Below are positions 31,442 to 43,035 of a DNA stretch of 64,000 nt, in pieces. The position numbers and the translations under genes were made by a program. The first letter of the stretch is position 1, and each line of letters opens with the position of its first letter. The notes below the pieces were generated by a model. It was given only the letters and a program-made list of their open reading frames with translations. It was not told the origin of the DNA and made no database searches. The DNA comes from Acorus gramineus (Eukaryota > Streptophyta > Magnoliopsida > Acorales > Acoraceae): the NCBI GenBank assembly GCA_030737835.1, contig CM060850.1, positions 16,292,146-16,356,145 of the forward strand, in the 5' to 3' direction.

Positions 31442-32584
31442 TCAAGAAATTTTATTTTGATAATTTGTTGTTCTTATCACGGCAATCTCCCTCCTTTCAT
31501 CTCGAAGTTCTAAGTCTTGTATCATCTGGCTGTCATTCTCTATTCTGTCAAAGTCCTGGGTCTGGTGTGTGGGTAGGTTTGTCTCGACTAGCAGGACGGC
31601 TTCAATTTTGAATGTCAGTGAGAAGGGAGTTTCTCCCGTAGACCTTCTTGAGGTGGTCCGGTAGGACCAGAGGACCGAAGGGAGTTCATCGACCCATTTT
31701 CCTTTCTCATTGTCTAGCCTTTTCTTCAAACCGTCTAGGATAGTTCGGTTTGTGATTTTAGCTTGTCCGTTGCTCTGGGGATACCGCGGAGTGGAAAAAT
31801 GATGTTGTATCTTCAGCTCTTTGCAGAACTCTTTTATTAGGGCATTGTCGAACTGATTGTCGTTGTCTGAGATGATGGAGTGTGGAACTCCAAAGCGGCA
31901 CACTATCTCCTTCCACAAGAAGGCCTTGACTTTGGTATCCCTGATTCTCGCCAAAGGCACTCCTTCAACCCATTTGGTGAAGTAATCGGTGGCCACTAGA
32001 AGGAAGCGTTTTTGCCGTAGTGCCATAGGCATAGGTCTGATAATGTCCAGTCCCCACTGAGCGAATGGCCAAGGGCTCTTGAGGGGAACAAGCTCTGTTG
32101 CTGGTTGGTGAATGTGTGCCGAATCTTTGGCAGTTTTTGCATTTCTAAACTAGGTCTGCGAAATCTCTTTTCAAGCTCGATCAGAAATACCCAATCGACA
32201 CTACCCGAGGGCTAGTGATCGAGATCTGATGTGCCCCCCACACAAGCCGGAGTGGAGTGTGTTCAGCACCCATTGCGCCTCTCGGGGTCCAACGCATCTT
32301 AGGTAAGGTCCCTGAAAACTCCTTTTATAGTGAATTCCCATAGATGACATCCAAAATCTGGCCGCCCTCTGCTTGAACTTTTTCGCTTCGAATTTACTCT
32401 CTGGCAGAAATCCTTCTGAGAGGTGCCGTTTGATGTCTGTCATCCAGTTTGGTGAGTCTTCCGCACAAGGAACCATCAAGATCTCATCAGCCCTTTCAAT
32501 GCTCGGGATCTTTAAATAGTCAATTTGGATGCTTCTGGTCAACTTTCCGATGATGGCTGATGCTAAATTAGCTAAAGCATCCAC
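31442..32584 (-). pseudogene. gypsy integrase, broken
   Basis: 32584-32201 covers the end of the RNase H-integrase spacer and the zinc-binding N-terminal part (LRCVGPREAQWVLNTLHSGL, CGGHIRSRSLA), after which the frame is lost around 32040-32200. 32032-31442 is the catalytic core: LLVATDYFTKWVEGVPL with the first Asp and SIISDNDNQFDN with the second. NGQAKITNRTIL follows, where the usual NGQAE glutamate of the DDE triad is lysine. LWSYRTTSRRSTGETPFSL follows. The frameshift plus the replaced catalytic glutamate make the integrase inactive. Its normal role is joining cDNA ends to chromosomal DNA. Confidence 0.85.
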
Positions 32585-32645
32585 TTGAACGTTTAACTCA
32601 CTCTATCTGATGAATATTAGCCGATCTGAACCGAGAGAGCAACAA

Positions 32646-32897
32646 CTACACCTTTTCTTGATATGCCATCATCCGCTCGTCTCTGGTTTCATATTCTCTG
32701 GTGCTCTGAAACACTACCAGTTGTGAGTCGCTGTAGATGTCAATGATCTGGGCACCGAGGTGAATTGCGAGCTCCAACCCTGCAACAAGGGCATGTTTGA
32801 ACAGCAGCCCGTCGCTGTTCCTTAAATCCAGTCCTGCTCCTGCGCCTTTCCAGTTAGATGCTCCATCGACATTTAGAGTCCATGTGGGCCCAGTCAC
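32646..32897 (-). pseudogene. second (archaeal-type) RNase H of the Tat lineage
   Basis: The minus strand reads TWTLNVDGASNWKGAGAG, with the first catalytic Asp in VDGASN. It continues with GLELAIHLGAQIIDIYSDSQ, with the Glu of the ELA motif and the DSQLVV aspartate. This is an additional RNase H domain separate from the one fused to RT and is diagnostic of Tat elements. The frame closes at 32646, so it is cut off from the integrase. Confidence 0.8.
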
Positions 32898-32903
32898 TAG
32901 CTC

Positions 32904-34441
32904 CTAGTTGTCGATCATAAGCACTTCCTCGTGCGGTGGGGTTAAGTCGACAAAAACGTCAGCGATTACTTGTTCTTTTATCGCGCTCCTCGGAACGTAC
33001 TGGAGATCAAAAGGGGACAGCTCGATTTCCCATTTCAACATTTGCTCGGTGATGTTGGCCTTCTTAAGAATAAGCTTGAGCGGGTAATCGGTCACCACGT
33101 TAACTGAGTGAGCGACGAAGTAATGTCTGAGTTTTCAGGATCATATGAGAAGGGCATAGACGACCTTTTTGAGGTACAAGTATCTGGACTCTGGTCCACA
33201 TAAGGATTTGCTGACATAATAGACTGGCCGTTGCACTCCTTCATGCTCTTTTATGACAACCGAGCTGACTGCATGGTCAGAGGTTGCCAGGTAAAGGTAC
33301 AGCGGCTCACCGGGGTTTGGCTTCATCACCAATGGGGGCGATGTGATATACCGCTTGAGTTCTTCAAAGGCCAGCTGGCACTCGAGGGTCCAATTGAATA
33401 TCTCAGCTTTCCTAAGCAATCTGAAGAAAGGGAGAATTCTCTCATTCGCCTTAGAAATAAACTGATTCAGGGCTGCCAGTCTCTCGGTCAGCCTCTGAAC
33501 CTCCTTCCTGTTGCTTGGTGAGTTCATTTCGAGCATAGCTTTGATCTGATCGGGGTTAGCTTCTATACCCCAATGTGTGGTCAGAAAACCAAGGAACTTC
33601 CTAGATTCTACCCTGAAGGAGCACTTAGCCGCGTTAAGTTTCATGTGGTAGTTCTGGAGCACTTCAAAAGCTGCCCTCAGATGCTCGAGATGGTCGCCCC
33701 GCTTGTCGCTTCTTACCAACATGTCATCTATATAAACTTCCACAGTCTTGCTAATCTCTCGTTCAAACATCTTGGTGATGAGCCTTTGGTATGTTGCCCC
33801 CGCATTTTTCAGCCCGAAGGGCATGACCTTGTAAAAGTAGGTGCCCATCGGGGTGATGAATGCCGTCTTCTCCACGTCATGTTCATACATCAGAATTTGA
33901 TGATATCTTGAATACGCGTCCATGAAGCTCATCAACTCATTCCCCAAGGAGGCATCTACTAACTGATCTATTTTTGGAAGGGGGAAGCTATCCTTCGGAC
34001 AAGCGCTATTGAGATCGGTGAAGTCAACACATACTCGCCACTTTTTGTTCTTCTTGGGTGCTACCACTATGTTTGCTAGCCAATCGGGGTACCGGACTTC
34101 CTGAATGAACCCTGCAGCCAAGAGCTTCTCCACCTCTTCTTTGATAGCTTCGGCGTGAACTGGTGTTACTTGCCTTTGCGGTTGCTTGACGGGCGTACTG
34201 CAGGGGAGATGCACAGTCGGTGACAAATTACACTTGGATCGATGCCAGGCATTTTCGACGGCTTCCATGTGAACACGTCCACGTGGTCATGGAGTAACTT
34301 GATCAAACTTGTTCTTTCACTTTGGCCCAATGCGGTGCCAATGAAGAAATATTTGTTTGGTACGAGCGGGTCGATGAAGATCTTCTCCAGGTCTTCAACT
34401 ACCTGCTGAGCAGGACCAGATCGGGCCTCATCGGCCTTCAC
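32904..34441 (-). pseudogene. gypsy reverse transcriptase and RNase H
   Basis: 34441-34166 leads in (VFTWKPSKMPGIDPSVICHRL). 34268-33141 holds the RT, with EVEKLLAAGFIQEVRYPDWL, WRVCVDFTDLNSACPKDSFP, YHQILMYEHDVEKTAFITP and VMPFGLKNAGATYQRL. The catalytic YIDD is encoded at plus 33723-33734. RNase H follows (FNWTLECQLAFEELKRYITS, PLYLYLATSDHAVSSVVIKE) and continues in another frame at 33098-32904 (PLKLILKKANITEQMLKWEI). The active site is intact, but at least two frame breaks disrupt the polyprotein. Confidence 0.9.
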
Positions 34442-34564
34442 CCGATCCTTCAGTAATTGCTATCTTTTGGGATGTATGTCGTCCTCACCCCCGGGTTGCT
34501 CTTCGGCCTTAGCCTTGCCAGAGGTAGCGATGGCGTAACATCTCCTCGCGACAGACTGATCGCC

Positions 34565-35236
34565 TCATATCTCCATGATCCCATGTGAGGTCAGGAAGCA
34601 CAACTTCTGATGGTATGTTGACGGTATGGCCTTCATTACCCCCAGCCAGGTGCGGCCCATAATGGCATTGTAGGGGGAAGGGAGGTCCATGATAGTGAAC
34701 TCGGTCAGAACAGTCTCTTCACCTGCTTGCACAGATAAGGTTATCCGTTCAGCTGGAACAGCTTGGCTTCCATTGAAAGCGATCAGCGGGTCTTGCATTG
34801 GTTCAAGGATAGAGAGTTTCACGCCCATCTTAAGATAAGGCTACATGAATAGAATGTCAGCCGAACTCCTCGTGTCGACCAGTTGCCGTTTAACGTCGTA
34901 ATGTGCGATTCGCAAGGTGATGACCAGAGCATCGCTGTGTGGTACGGATACATCGGACAGATCATTGTCGGAGAAGGATATGAGCCGAGGGTCTTCAACC
35001 TTGGGTCTTTTAGGGATGAGTCGGGCTTCCTGGTTGATCTGCAAGACCTCCATATGGCCCACGCTCCTTTTCTCAGCCCGTTGGACCGACTTCGGGTCTT
35101 TCAAGGCTGGCAGTCCTCCATAGATCATGTCTATAATCCCGGCTGCGATGTGAAGGGGCAACGCGACCACGTGCTTTTCGGGCTTCTTTTCCTCCTCAAT
35201 GTCTACAAATTCCCTGAGCTTCCCTTTGTGGACCAA
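34565..35236 (-). pseudogene. gypsy aspartic protease region
   Basis: 35236-34841 reads through EEEKKPEKHVVALPLHIAAG, ISFSDNDLSDVSVPHSDALV and QLVDTRSSADILFM. The expected protease motif is DTGSSADIL, and here the glycine is arginine. The frame breaks at a stop directly after, then resumes at 34828-34565 with MDLPSPYNAIMGRTWLGVMK, the C-terminal protease block. The altered catalytic motif and internal stop indicate loss of function. Confidence 0.85.
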
Positions 35237-35375
35237 TGTTTCCAGGAATCCTTCAGTGTCTGACAGCTTTTCGTCTGGTTCCCATAGTCTCTGTGATAGT
35301 CACACTCGAGACCCTTATCCCAAGTGGCAGGATCGCTCTTCATTGGGGGTGCCCATTGGAAGAACGGGGCATTTT

Positions 35376-36654
35376 TTATCCTTTCCAGGATCTGAACGAG
35401 AGGTAGCGTGAACTTGGTGTACAGGCGCTCCCTGACTTTGTTGGTCGTCGGGTTACCCTTGGTGTCAGCTCGTGGTCTTCGTCCCTTGTCTTCCTTTGTC
35501 GGGGGTTCTTGAAGACCGCCTGCGGTCGGGAAGAGACAGCCTCATCTTTGACCTTAGCGTATTTCTCTACATGGCACATCAACTCGCTCAGCGATTCTGG
35601 GACCTTCTTTATCAGAGAGTTCCGCAATTTGTGCTTTGGGGTAACCCGTTCCTGAATGCCATAATGGCCGCGTTCGGATCACATCTGTCGACCTCAAACA
35701 TGAGGAGACGAAAGAAGTCCACATAGCACCGAATTGATTCTCCGGGTTGCATGTGCACCTTCATGAGGTCTCCGAGATCCTTCCTCTATTTTCTGCTGCA
35801 TATGAAGTGCTCGGCGAACAGAGTGTCGAGTTCTTTGAAACACCGGATTGATCCTCCAGGAAGCTGATGGAACCAGCTGAGTGCTGCTCCTTCTAGACTT
35901 GAAGGGAACATCCTGCACATGAGCTCGTCGTACTGCTCGTACAAGGCCATCGCGTGCCGGAAACCCAGCACATGATCGAATGGGTCAGTGGTTCCATTGT
36001 ACAATCGAAACTTGGGTTGGACAAACTTCTTAGGTGGGGTGCTGTGCAAGATATGCTGCACAAAAGGGGACTCGAATCCCTTCAGCGCTCTGGAGATGAA
36101 ATCTCGATCGCGGGTGTTTGTCATTTCACTTCTGTATGTTCGCTTTGTCCGTTCAGGACGGTCTTCCTCGTAATCGTCGTCCGATGCCGAGTATCAACTA
36201 GGACTTCAAAACCGCCCTCGTCTTGCCTGATGATGAGAGGTGGCATGCTTGCCCCACTGTTCCTGACACGGGGAGTAGTCATGGCGCTCCCTTTTGTCGT
36301 GCCTGGCCCGGTTCTCCGTGGTAGGAAAGGCTGGGGGATCAGGTTCATCATCCTGTTGCTTGTGCCACCACCGAAGAAGTATACCCACTCATGGCTCCTC
36401 ACGTTTGCTCGCCAGCGTGGTTCAGCTTCTGTCCTCACCGGGTCTTGCTGGTTTCGCGCTTCAGGAGAAGGTGGTGGTTGCGTGACCTCCTTTCGCTTCA
36501 GGAATTCCTCCATCAAGCTCTCCAGGTGGTGATACCGTTGGTTCATCACTTCGAGCTCCTTAGCGAAGTCGCGGCCCGCTTCCAAGGTCGGGTTTTGTGA
36601 AGTGGATCCGTCGATTGTGTTGCCCTTCGACAAGGGTGGGTCTTTGGGCGTCAT
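35376..36654 (-). pseudogene. gypsy gag
   Basis: 36654-36121 is the N-terminal part (TPKDPPLSKGNTIDGS, ELEVMNQRYHHLESLMEEFL). 36124-35786 is the retrotransposon gag domain: FVQPKFRLYNGTTDPFDHVL, LMCRMFPSSLEGAALSWFHQ, FKELDTLFAEHF. 35627-35376, in a shifted frame, has SLSELMCHVEKYAKVKDEA near the nucleocapsid part. The frames overlap by a few bases at 36121-36124 and break again near 35786. This is the structural protein of the virus-like particle, here frameshifted. Confidence 0.85.
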
Positions 36655-36750
36655 GCGTTCTTCTTCTCCACCTTACTCGTGAACCATCGATTGAGTCCTT
36701 GGAAACACCATCTTCTCAGGTTGAAGTTTGGGACTGCTTCTTGCTTGTGT

Positions 36751-36769
36751 CCCACAGACGGCGCCAATT
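36751..36769 (-). promoter_or_regulatory. primer-binding site of the gypsy element
   Basis: Immediately inside the 5' LTR the minus strand reads AATTGGCGCCGTCTGTGGG. TGGCGCCGT at this position is the usual primer-binding site in plant Tat/Athila elements, and fixes the inner LTR edge at 36770. Confidence 0.8.
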
Positions 36770-38035
36770 TGTGGGGGATGAAATTTGGCTTTCACCTCTT
36801 GGGCCGGATCTTCGCTGATCCGGGATTTGGATGTAGACCTGAGATGGTGTGGACTCATCGTCTTCCTCACTTCGATCCACTTCAAGCCGTCAATGTCTAT
36901 CATCGTCTTCCTCTTCCTCCTTTTTCTTCCACCTTTGGGTACCTGAAACTCACACCAGTGTGGTGTTGGCTAACGCCCCTCCAACGCCCAAGTCAATCAC
37001 CACTTCGTATCAAGGAGAAGAACTTAGAATTCTTGAGTTTTAGTAGGAGAGAGAGTCAGTGTTCACATACCTTGAGAGGGAGGTGAAGTCCCCCTTTTAT
37101 ACTAAAAAGGGGCGTGCCGAGCTTGGCCTTGCGGGGTGATCATATCATGATATGGAATCTCCACGTGGCCTCAGGATCTGTGGACATGTAGCACCTAGGG
37201 ATCATCATCATCCTATAACTTTTCTAGTGTCAAGGAATATTCCCTTTGTAAAGCGTTTTCTCGTAGGGGAGGGCCTTATGGCCGACCTACTTTTTAGTTC
37301 GGGCATTGCCTTCTGGACGGCCTAACCTTAAGGTAAGGCAATGTTTGGTATTCGTCCTTAGACCAACAGTGTATGGTCGTCTTATCCCAATCGGGCATAA
37401 TCTTTGTCCGACTTGGCCAGGTCGAGCATGATCGTTTGCCCGACCTTCGAGGACGGCAGCCTTGTTTAGACTGTAATAGAATTTTGGGCCCATAGTGTCA
37501 CGCCCCAGGGCCGGCCGACCCCGGGACGCGGCAAGTGTATATATGATATCAGTCTAAACAGGAGTTCAATAACATACTCACACAACAGCTAAAATGACAA
37601 TACAGACAAAAGCAGGGGCTGACATGATATATACACAAATAGCGGAAGCTAAAAGACTGAATCTGTAACTCAAAAACATAGTACAGACTCGATACATAAT
37701 CAACTGTCCTGTGAGAGCCAATATATACAAAGACATCCAAATAATATACAAACACGTGCTCAAGCACGGAATATAACACATACAATCAAAAGGGATGCTG
37801 ATAGCCTCTGAAACTCGCGGGACGTGGCGCTACTCCGCTACTGATGAAGTCCCTCGGGGAGCTCCTCCTCCGGATCCGACTCAGATGACTCTGGAGAAAA
37901 AATATTATGCGAGGGGTGAGCCACACGCTCAGTGAACAGCACAACCCATGCATCACAGCTTATATTAACCACAACCAGATATTATTATCCACAATCTCAT
38001 TACTCAAGCCACAAAATGGCAACAGCTATACAGTC

Positions 38036-38275
38036 CAATGGGTCGCTATCGCCAACCCACTACACCCTCACCCTCACCCCTCAATAGGTGACAAAGGATA
38101 TTGGGACTACACAAACCAGTGGGTCGCTATCGCCAACCCACTACACCCTCACCCTCACCCCTCAATAGGTGACATAGGATTTTGGGACTTACAATCCAGT
38201 GGGTCGCTACATCGACGACCCACCGCACCCTCACCCTCACCCCTCAATATGGTGACATAGGATATTGGGACTGAC
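38036..38275. repeat. three tandem ~78-bp units in the solo LTR
   Basis: Each unit contains CAGTGGGTCGCTA, CCAACCCACTACACCCTCAC or a close variant, CCCTCACCCCTCAATA and GGTGACA(A/T)AGGAT, then TTGGGACT. The third unit is the most diverged. Related units occur at 62655-62730 in the third LTR copy. Confidence 0.85.
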
Positions 38276-39091
38276 TAGGCTGATGGTCACCCTTGGTCCA
38301 CCGATAGTCTCTCCCCACTCCGTAGGCCGTTTGGCCACCCCCACATTCAGCACAGTCCATCCCAAATCAGGAGGTGCCTACTGATGGGAGCCCCTGCACG
38401 GGACAGCCTTTCCAACGCCGGGGTAGTCTCTACACGGATCCAACGAAGGGAACAGAACAGCCTATCCATCGCATATGATCCACTCGGATCCGCAGACAAC
38501 ACATCATAACAACTCTAATGCCATGAATTCTTCATAATTCCCTCCAGGGCGCATAACCAAGATGCGGGGAACATATATAATAATAGTTATCAACAAGAGT
38601 TATAATAATAATTATTAACAAGAGGTATAATATTATTGGGACAAGAAACCTTGGGAGGGCAGCATGAGGTCCCGATACAGGACATCCCGACAACCAAACA
38701 AGGAACACGGAGTACCATAACCCAGGTCTCAATGTTGACCTCGCAAGGCCCCTCCCTATAATATTATACAAGGCAAGCTAGCATTTAATTTAATAATCAA
38801 ACTAATAGGACGCATGCATAGGTCGAGGCTTCCTAGCATGATAACAGGGTGACAGGATGCATGGCTCTTACACATATCCTAAGGGTGCAAGTCCCTAACA
38901 TACAGAGTCTAGGTAGCATGCATACTACATTTTTATCATAAATGCATGGATTACACATTACAACCAATTAATATAAATCCATGGTGCCCCAGGGGAGGAC
39001 GGTACACGCCCAAGTGCGTATAGCGCCTCCCTACTGGGTTGGATTGTCCCACTCACTGATAGTCGGGTCGTCGCGCGACCGTCCGTCAAGT

Positions 39092-40175
39092 CTGCAAAAT
39101 AGGGTAATCAATTCGGTGAGTAAAATACCCAAATAAATCCAAAAAATACAATAAAATACACAACACTCGGACAAGCGTACATACGGCCTGTACGCACGCG
39201 AGCCCGAGCACTCCTACTCACTCCCGAACCCCCGGGCAGCCGTACGCGCGGCCACCCGACCCAGGCGCACAGCCGCGCCTCAGCCTGCGCGCCCAGTCGC
39301 ACGGCCGAGCCCAGCCCGCACGCCCGGACACCCCGCCGAACCTCCCGGGTGCACCGCGCGCCCACCGCGCCCCTGCGCAGCAACCCGGGCGCACACCCGC
39401 ACGCCCAGCGCCCCAACGCCTCACCCCGCGCACACCCCGCTCGCATCACCCGCTCGCACCACCCGCTCGACCAGCCCCGGGTGCACCCGGGCGCACTGCG
39501 CCCCAGCGCAGCGCCCCGCACGCGCACCCGCCTGCACTGCGCCCCAGCGCAGCGCCCGCACACCTGCCCGCACACCTGCCCGCTCGCACCGACTGCTCGC
39601 CCTGCGCGCACTACGCCCCCTGCGCAGCGTCCTCACACCACCCGCTCACCTCTCCGCGCGCACAGCACGCCCTGCACCCCCCGCGCAGCGCTCCGCGTGC
39701 GCGCCCCTGCTCGCACGGCGCCCAGCGCCCAGCACCCGCTCGCTCGCACGCCCGACAGCACGCGCCCAGCGCCCAGCACCCGCTCGCTCGCACGCCTGAC
39801 AGCACACGCCCCCAGCGCGCCTGCCAGCACTCCCCCAGCGCGCTTGCCAGCCCGCCCGCGCACTGCCTGCCTGCCCGAGCACTGCCTGCCTGCGCTCTGC
39901 CTGCCCGAGCCCTGCCTGCCTGCGCGCACAGCCTACCCAAGCTCTGCCTGCCTGCGCGCCCTGCCTGCCTGCCAGCCTACCCGGGACAACCTGCCTGCCC
40001 TGCCTGCCTGCCCGAGCCACCCAACCACCCTGCCCGAGCCACTCTACCACCCCTCTCCGGCCACCAATGGCCTCCAACAGCCACCAACCACCACCCACAG
40101 CCACCAGCACCCCAAACACCTCCTAAACAAGCATCTAATGCAAGAAAAGGAAGGAAAGAAGGATTACCCTAGGAA
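39092..40175 (-). other. GC-rich, intron-like block in the LTR leader
   Basis: On the minus strand it opens AGG|GTAATCC near 40168 and closes CTATTTTGCAG at 39092. Between them is CGCGC-, GCCTGC- and GGGCGC-rich low-complexity sequence, far outside the window's base composition. Every frame stays open for long distances, giving Ala/Arg/Pro-rich translations that are composition artefacts, not proteins. Confidence 0.5.
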
Positions 40176-41059
40176 GGAAAGGAAGGAAAGGAAGACCGAG
40201 AGCTCTTCGTGCACCGAAACACTTCCCCAAAGCCCACCAACACCAAGACATCCCTCAGCCCCAAAACCAGCTGAAATCTGAGGAGAAAAGAGGGTGAGAG
40301 AGGGGGCAATACACACCGGAACTCAAATCCGAGACCACCGGTGGATAGATTGGGATGAGATCTAACCTTTCTCTTCTTTGAGTTTTCATTTTCAAGCACT
40401 CTAGGTAGCTTAAAATCAAGAAAAAGAGAGAGGGGGAGAGAGAAAATCCAATGGAGAAGATGATGAATAGTGGAGGGCAACTTTTTTCTCACTTATATAT
40501 ATAATCCTCTCACTTAGATTAGCCTAACTAGGTTTAATTAGGGCTAAGAAAGGATTAGTGAGGGTTTAAGTGAGATTTGACTTGGGTCAACTCAACCACA
40601 AATAAAAACAAAAGGGGTTGACCAAGTCTATGGGCTCACTTTGACCAAGTCAACTCTCCCAATGACTTCTCGCTCGGTCAAAACCCGGATACGCCTCGGA
40701 ACTGCGAAATTCTGAAACGTTACCGGAATTCGACGAAATTTTCGTGAGCGGCTTGGAATGGCACCAGGGCACATAATATGCAGTTACATTTTCAATCGGA
40801 GCCCTCAATCTCATGGCGATAGCTAACAGCCTGAAATTTTAGCGGTTCCGATCGAAAAACGAAAAAAACCGAAAAACTGCCAGAATGTCCCAACAGTTAC
40901 CAGAAGGTTAAAAGTGACACATATATAACACATAGGCTTCCCTTCCTCTGGCTCATATTTTTATCAAGATGGGCTAATCCTAGTTTAATCCTTGCGCTTA
41001 TACAATCTTATCCTTATTCGACTTTGATTAATTTGGTCTCCCACAACAATATAACTAGT

Positions 41060-41712
41060 CATTAAGAGCAAATGTTTGAATTACTTTTGTAGGGGAGTTT
41101 GCTACATTTCTTCTCCTCTTTTTTTTTTTGTTTCTGTAATATTTTTTAACATGAATGTCATAAGACTGTTACATTCCCATATATTTCTATTACATTTATG
41201 CAACACTGTTACATTCTAATACATCTATAATCACATAAATGTTACATAATCATTTTACCTTTCTCTCTCTCTCTCTTTTCATAAATAACATTTTTTTAAT
41301 ACAGAGAAAAACCATAATCGAAATCAAAGCAAAGCTTCCATGGCTTCCACGATGGCGATCTAAAGGGGAGCAGTCATTCCAAGATTGTTGTTCAGTGCTC
41401 GATCGATGGTGGAAGAACATCGAGTCGGCCGCGAAGGATTGACGAAATAGAACGAAAGTGGATTTTCGACTAAACGAATGGGGATTTTTTTGATCTAAAT
41501 GGATAAATGGATTTCAAGATTCACATGGAAGAGGCATAACTGGATAGAGAACATGGTGGGATTTTGATCAATGGGAAAGACTTTTAATGAAGGATAGATT
41601 TGTATTTTGCCATTTTACCCTTTTTAAAAAGTCAACAAGTCAACCAATGAGATGATGACACCTCATGGGGCTTGTGAGCGGGGCTTATATTTTGGGGCAT
41701 GGGTATCAAATA
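41060..41712. mobile_element. partial copy of the CCTAGGCCCC-end element
   Basis: 41495-41712 is the reverse-complement counterpart of 5852-6070, including AAAAAGTCAACAAGTCAACC, GATGACACCTCATGGGGCTT and TATATTTTGGGGC. The left part has GTTACATTC/ATGTTACAT motifs like 6200-6700 and a (CT)n run at 41265-41278. The left terminus is not recognisable. A GC-richer segment at 41335-41440 may be captured host sequence (short frame with PWLPRWRSKGEQSFQDCCS). No transposase is seen. Confidence 0.5.
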
Positions 41713-43035
41713 TGAAACTCCACTATATAACTCAATCATTATTGACGTTAATCAAATACCAATCGGAAATAAATATTTAGAATCATATTAATTATTTCAC
41801 AAAATCATATTTAAAATCAAAACAATTATCTCAATATTCACACATTAGAAAGAGAATAAGATATCAAAATAGTTAACCAAGCATACCCTATCAAACCCTA
41901 AAAAAGATATCATTAAAGATGATTCTATGATTAAAAAAAAATTGATTTATGAAAACCTAATATAATGATCTATCTCCCTTCCCTTTATAAAATCTACCAA
42001 CTCAATATTTAACTTGTTAAGAAGAGCATAAAATATCATAGAACTTAATGAAAGCATATTTTATTAAATCAAATACAAGAGATTTTTGAAGAAAGTAATA
42101 ATAAATTCACATGAAAGGTTTTAAAAGAGAATTGAAGGAGAGATTGATATTCAATAAAGCAAACAATATGAAGAATTCTGATCTAATTATAAAATCCTAA
42201 ACTAGCATTGCATGGTTTCATCTTCAACCCTAGTTAAAGATTTAGCTACTAGAAAACATGATCAAACTAAAAAGAAAAATAAAAGACATCATATTATTGA
42301 AAAATTCTATAAATAAAAATAAAAAAGTAATATTAAAATTTAGATCTAAATGAATACAAGCATCCAAAGATATGAGATGAAAAGAAAAACAAAAACAAAG
42401 CAAAACTATTGAATCTTTCTCCTCTTTTGGTTGTCCCTTGTGCCTCCTTGTTTGATGTCCCCTTGTTGGCTTTATATGTATTCCTTTTATAGCTTCCAGC
42501 CTTGAATCTCAACCATTGATTTGCAATGAATTGGATGGTCAAGATTAGCCATCAACCTTCCTCATATGAATATTTGACAAGTTTAGCAGGTAAAAGCTTT
42601 CATTCCCGTCATTGATACTCTTTGGATGAATTTTTGACCCCTACTAAGGTGAATTGTAAAATATTTAGGAAACATTGATTTGTAGGTCTTGAAAATATCT
42701 TTCCAACTCCATATCTTGGGTCTAAATACGATACTTGAGGCAAAAGTTATGGTCAAAACAGTGGGACAGTTTTAACATTTATTTGAAGAATATTTTATTG
42801 ATTTATGATTCTCTCTTCACCAAATCTTTTTCTAGCATAATTATGGATCTTCTAGAATCCTCTTGACTCTCCTTCATATCTTTAAATGTTTTATATAATA
42901 TCTTGCATTGATAATCATTATTTATCTCAATTACCTGTAATAACATACAAATTCTGAATATTAGTCATTATTACACATAAAATTAGAAAATAGAAAACTA
43001 AATTAAGGGGCTTAAATGTGCAAATAATATGCTTA
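41713..43035. other. AT-rich repeat-like sequence without gene
   Basis: No coding sequence is supported. The stretch 42600-43000 (TTTGACCCCTACTAAGG, AAAAGTTATGGTCAAAAC, AATTAAGGGGCTTAAATGTG) has the look of a non-coding retrotransposon interior, but no LTR ends were found. Confidence 0.35.

Larger units (their letters stand above)
37491..40935 (-). mobile_element. 3.4-kb solo LTR of a second Ty3/gypsy family
   Basis: The LTR is 37496-40930. On the minus strand it starts TGTTATATATGTGTC and ends CTGGGGCGTGACA, an ending common in del/Tekay-type LTRs. CATAG lies directly outside both ends (37491-37495 and 40931-40935). No primer-binding site or polypurine tract adjoins and no gag-pol is inside, so it is a solo LTR left by LTR-LTR recombination. 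A TATA-like TATATATAA lies near plus 40493-40503. It holds a tandem array at 38036-38275 and an extremely GC-rich block at 39180-40060. Confidence 0.85.
24850..41044 (-). mobile_element. Ty3/gypsy element, Tat/Retand type, with nested solo LTR
   Basis: Read on the minus strand the order is 5' LTR (36770-41044, interrupted), primer-binding site, gag, protease, RT-RNase H, a second RNase H, integrase, a 95-bp repeat array, a long region with an antisense gene, and the 3' LTR from 24850. The extra RNase H after RT and the antisense gene between pol and the 3' LTR are hallmarks of the Tat lineage. Without the nested LTR it measures about 12.8 kb. Frameshifts interrupt gag-pol, so it is not autonomous now. 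LTR ends are TGTGGG/CCCACA. The 5-bp flanks (ATTAT left, ACAAT right) do not match. Confidence 0.85.
36770..41044 (-). repeat. gypsy 5' LTR, split by a nested solo LTR
   Basis: The two parts are 36770-37495 and 40936-41044, about 835 bp in total. The minus-strand TATAAAA box is at plus 37095-37101. The outer end reads TGTGGGAGACCAAATTAATC on the minus strand and the inner end is CATCCCCCACA. The interruption at 37496-40930 duplicates CATAG, so the halves rejoin cleanly when it is removed. Confidence 0.8.

Noticed and set aside
39349-40281. 310-codon Pro/Ala/Arg frame in the solo LTR
   Set aside because: The low-complexity CGC/GCC sequence leaves all frames open. There is no domain, and the sequence belongs to an LTR leader.
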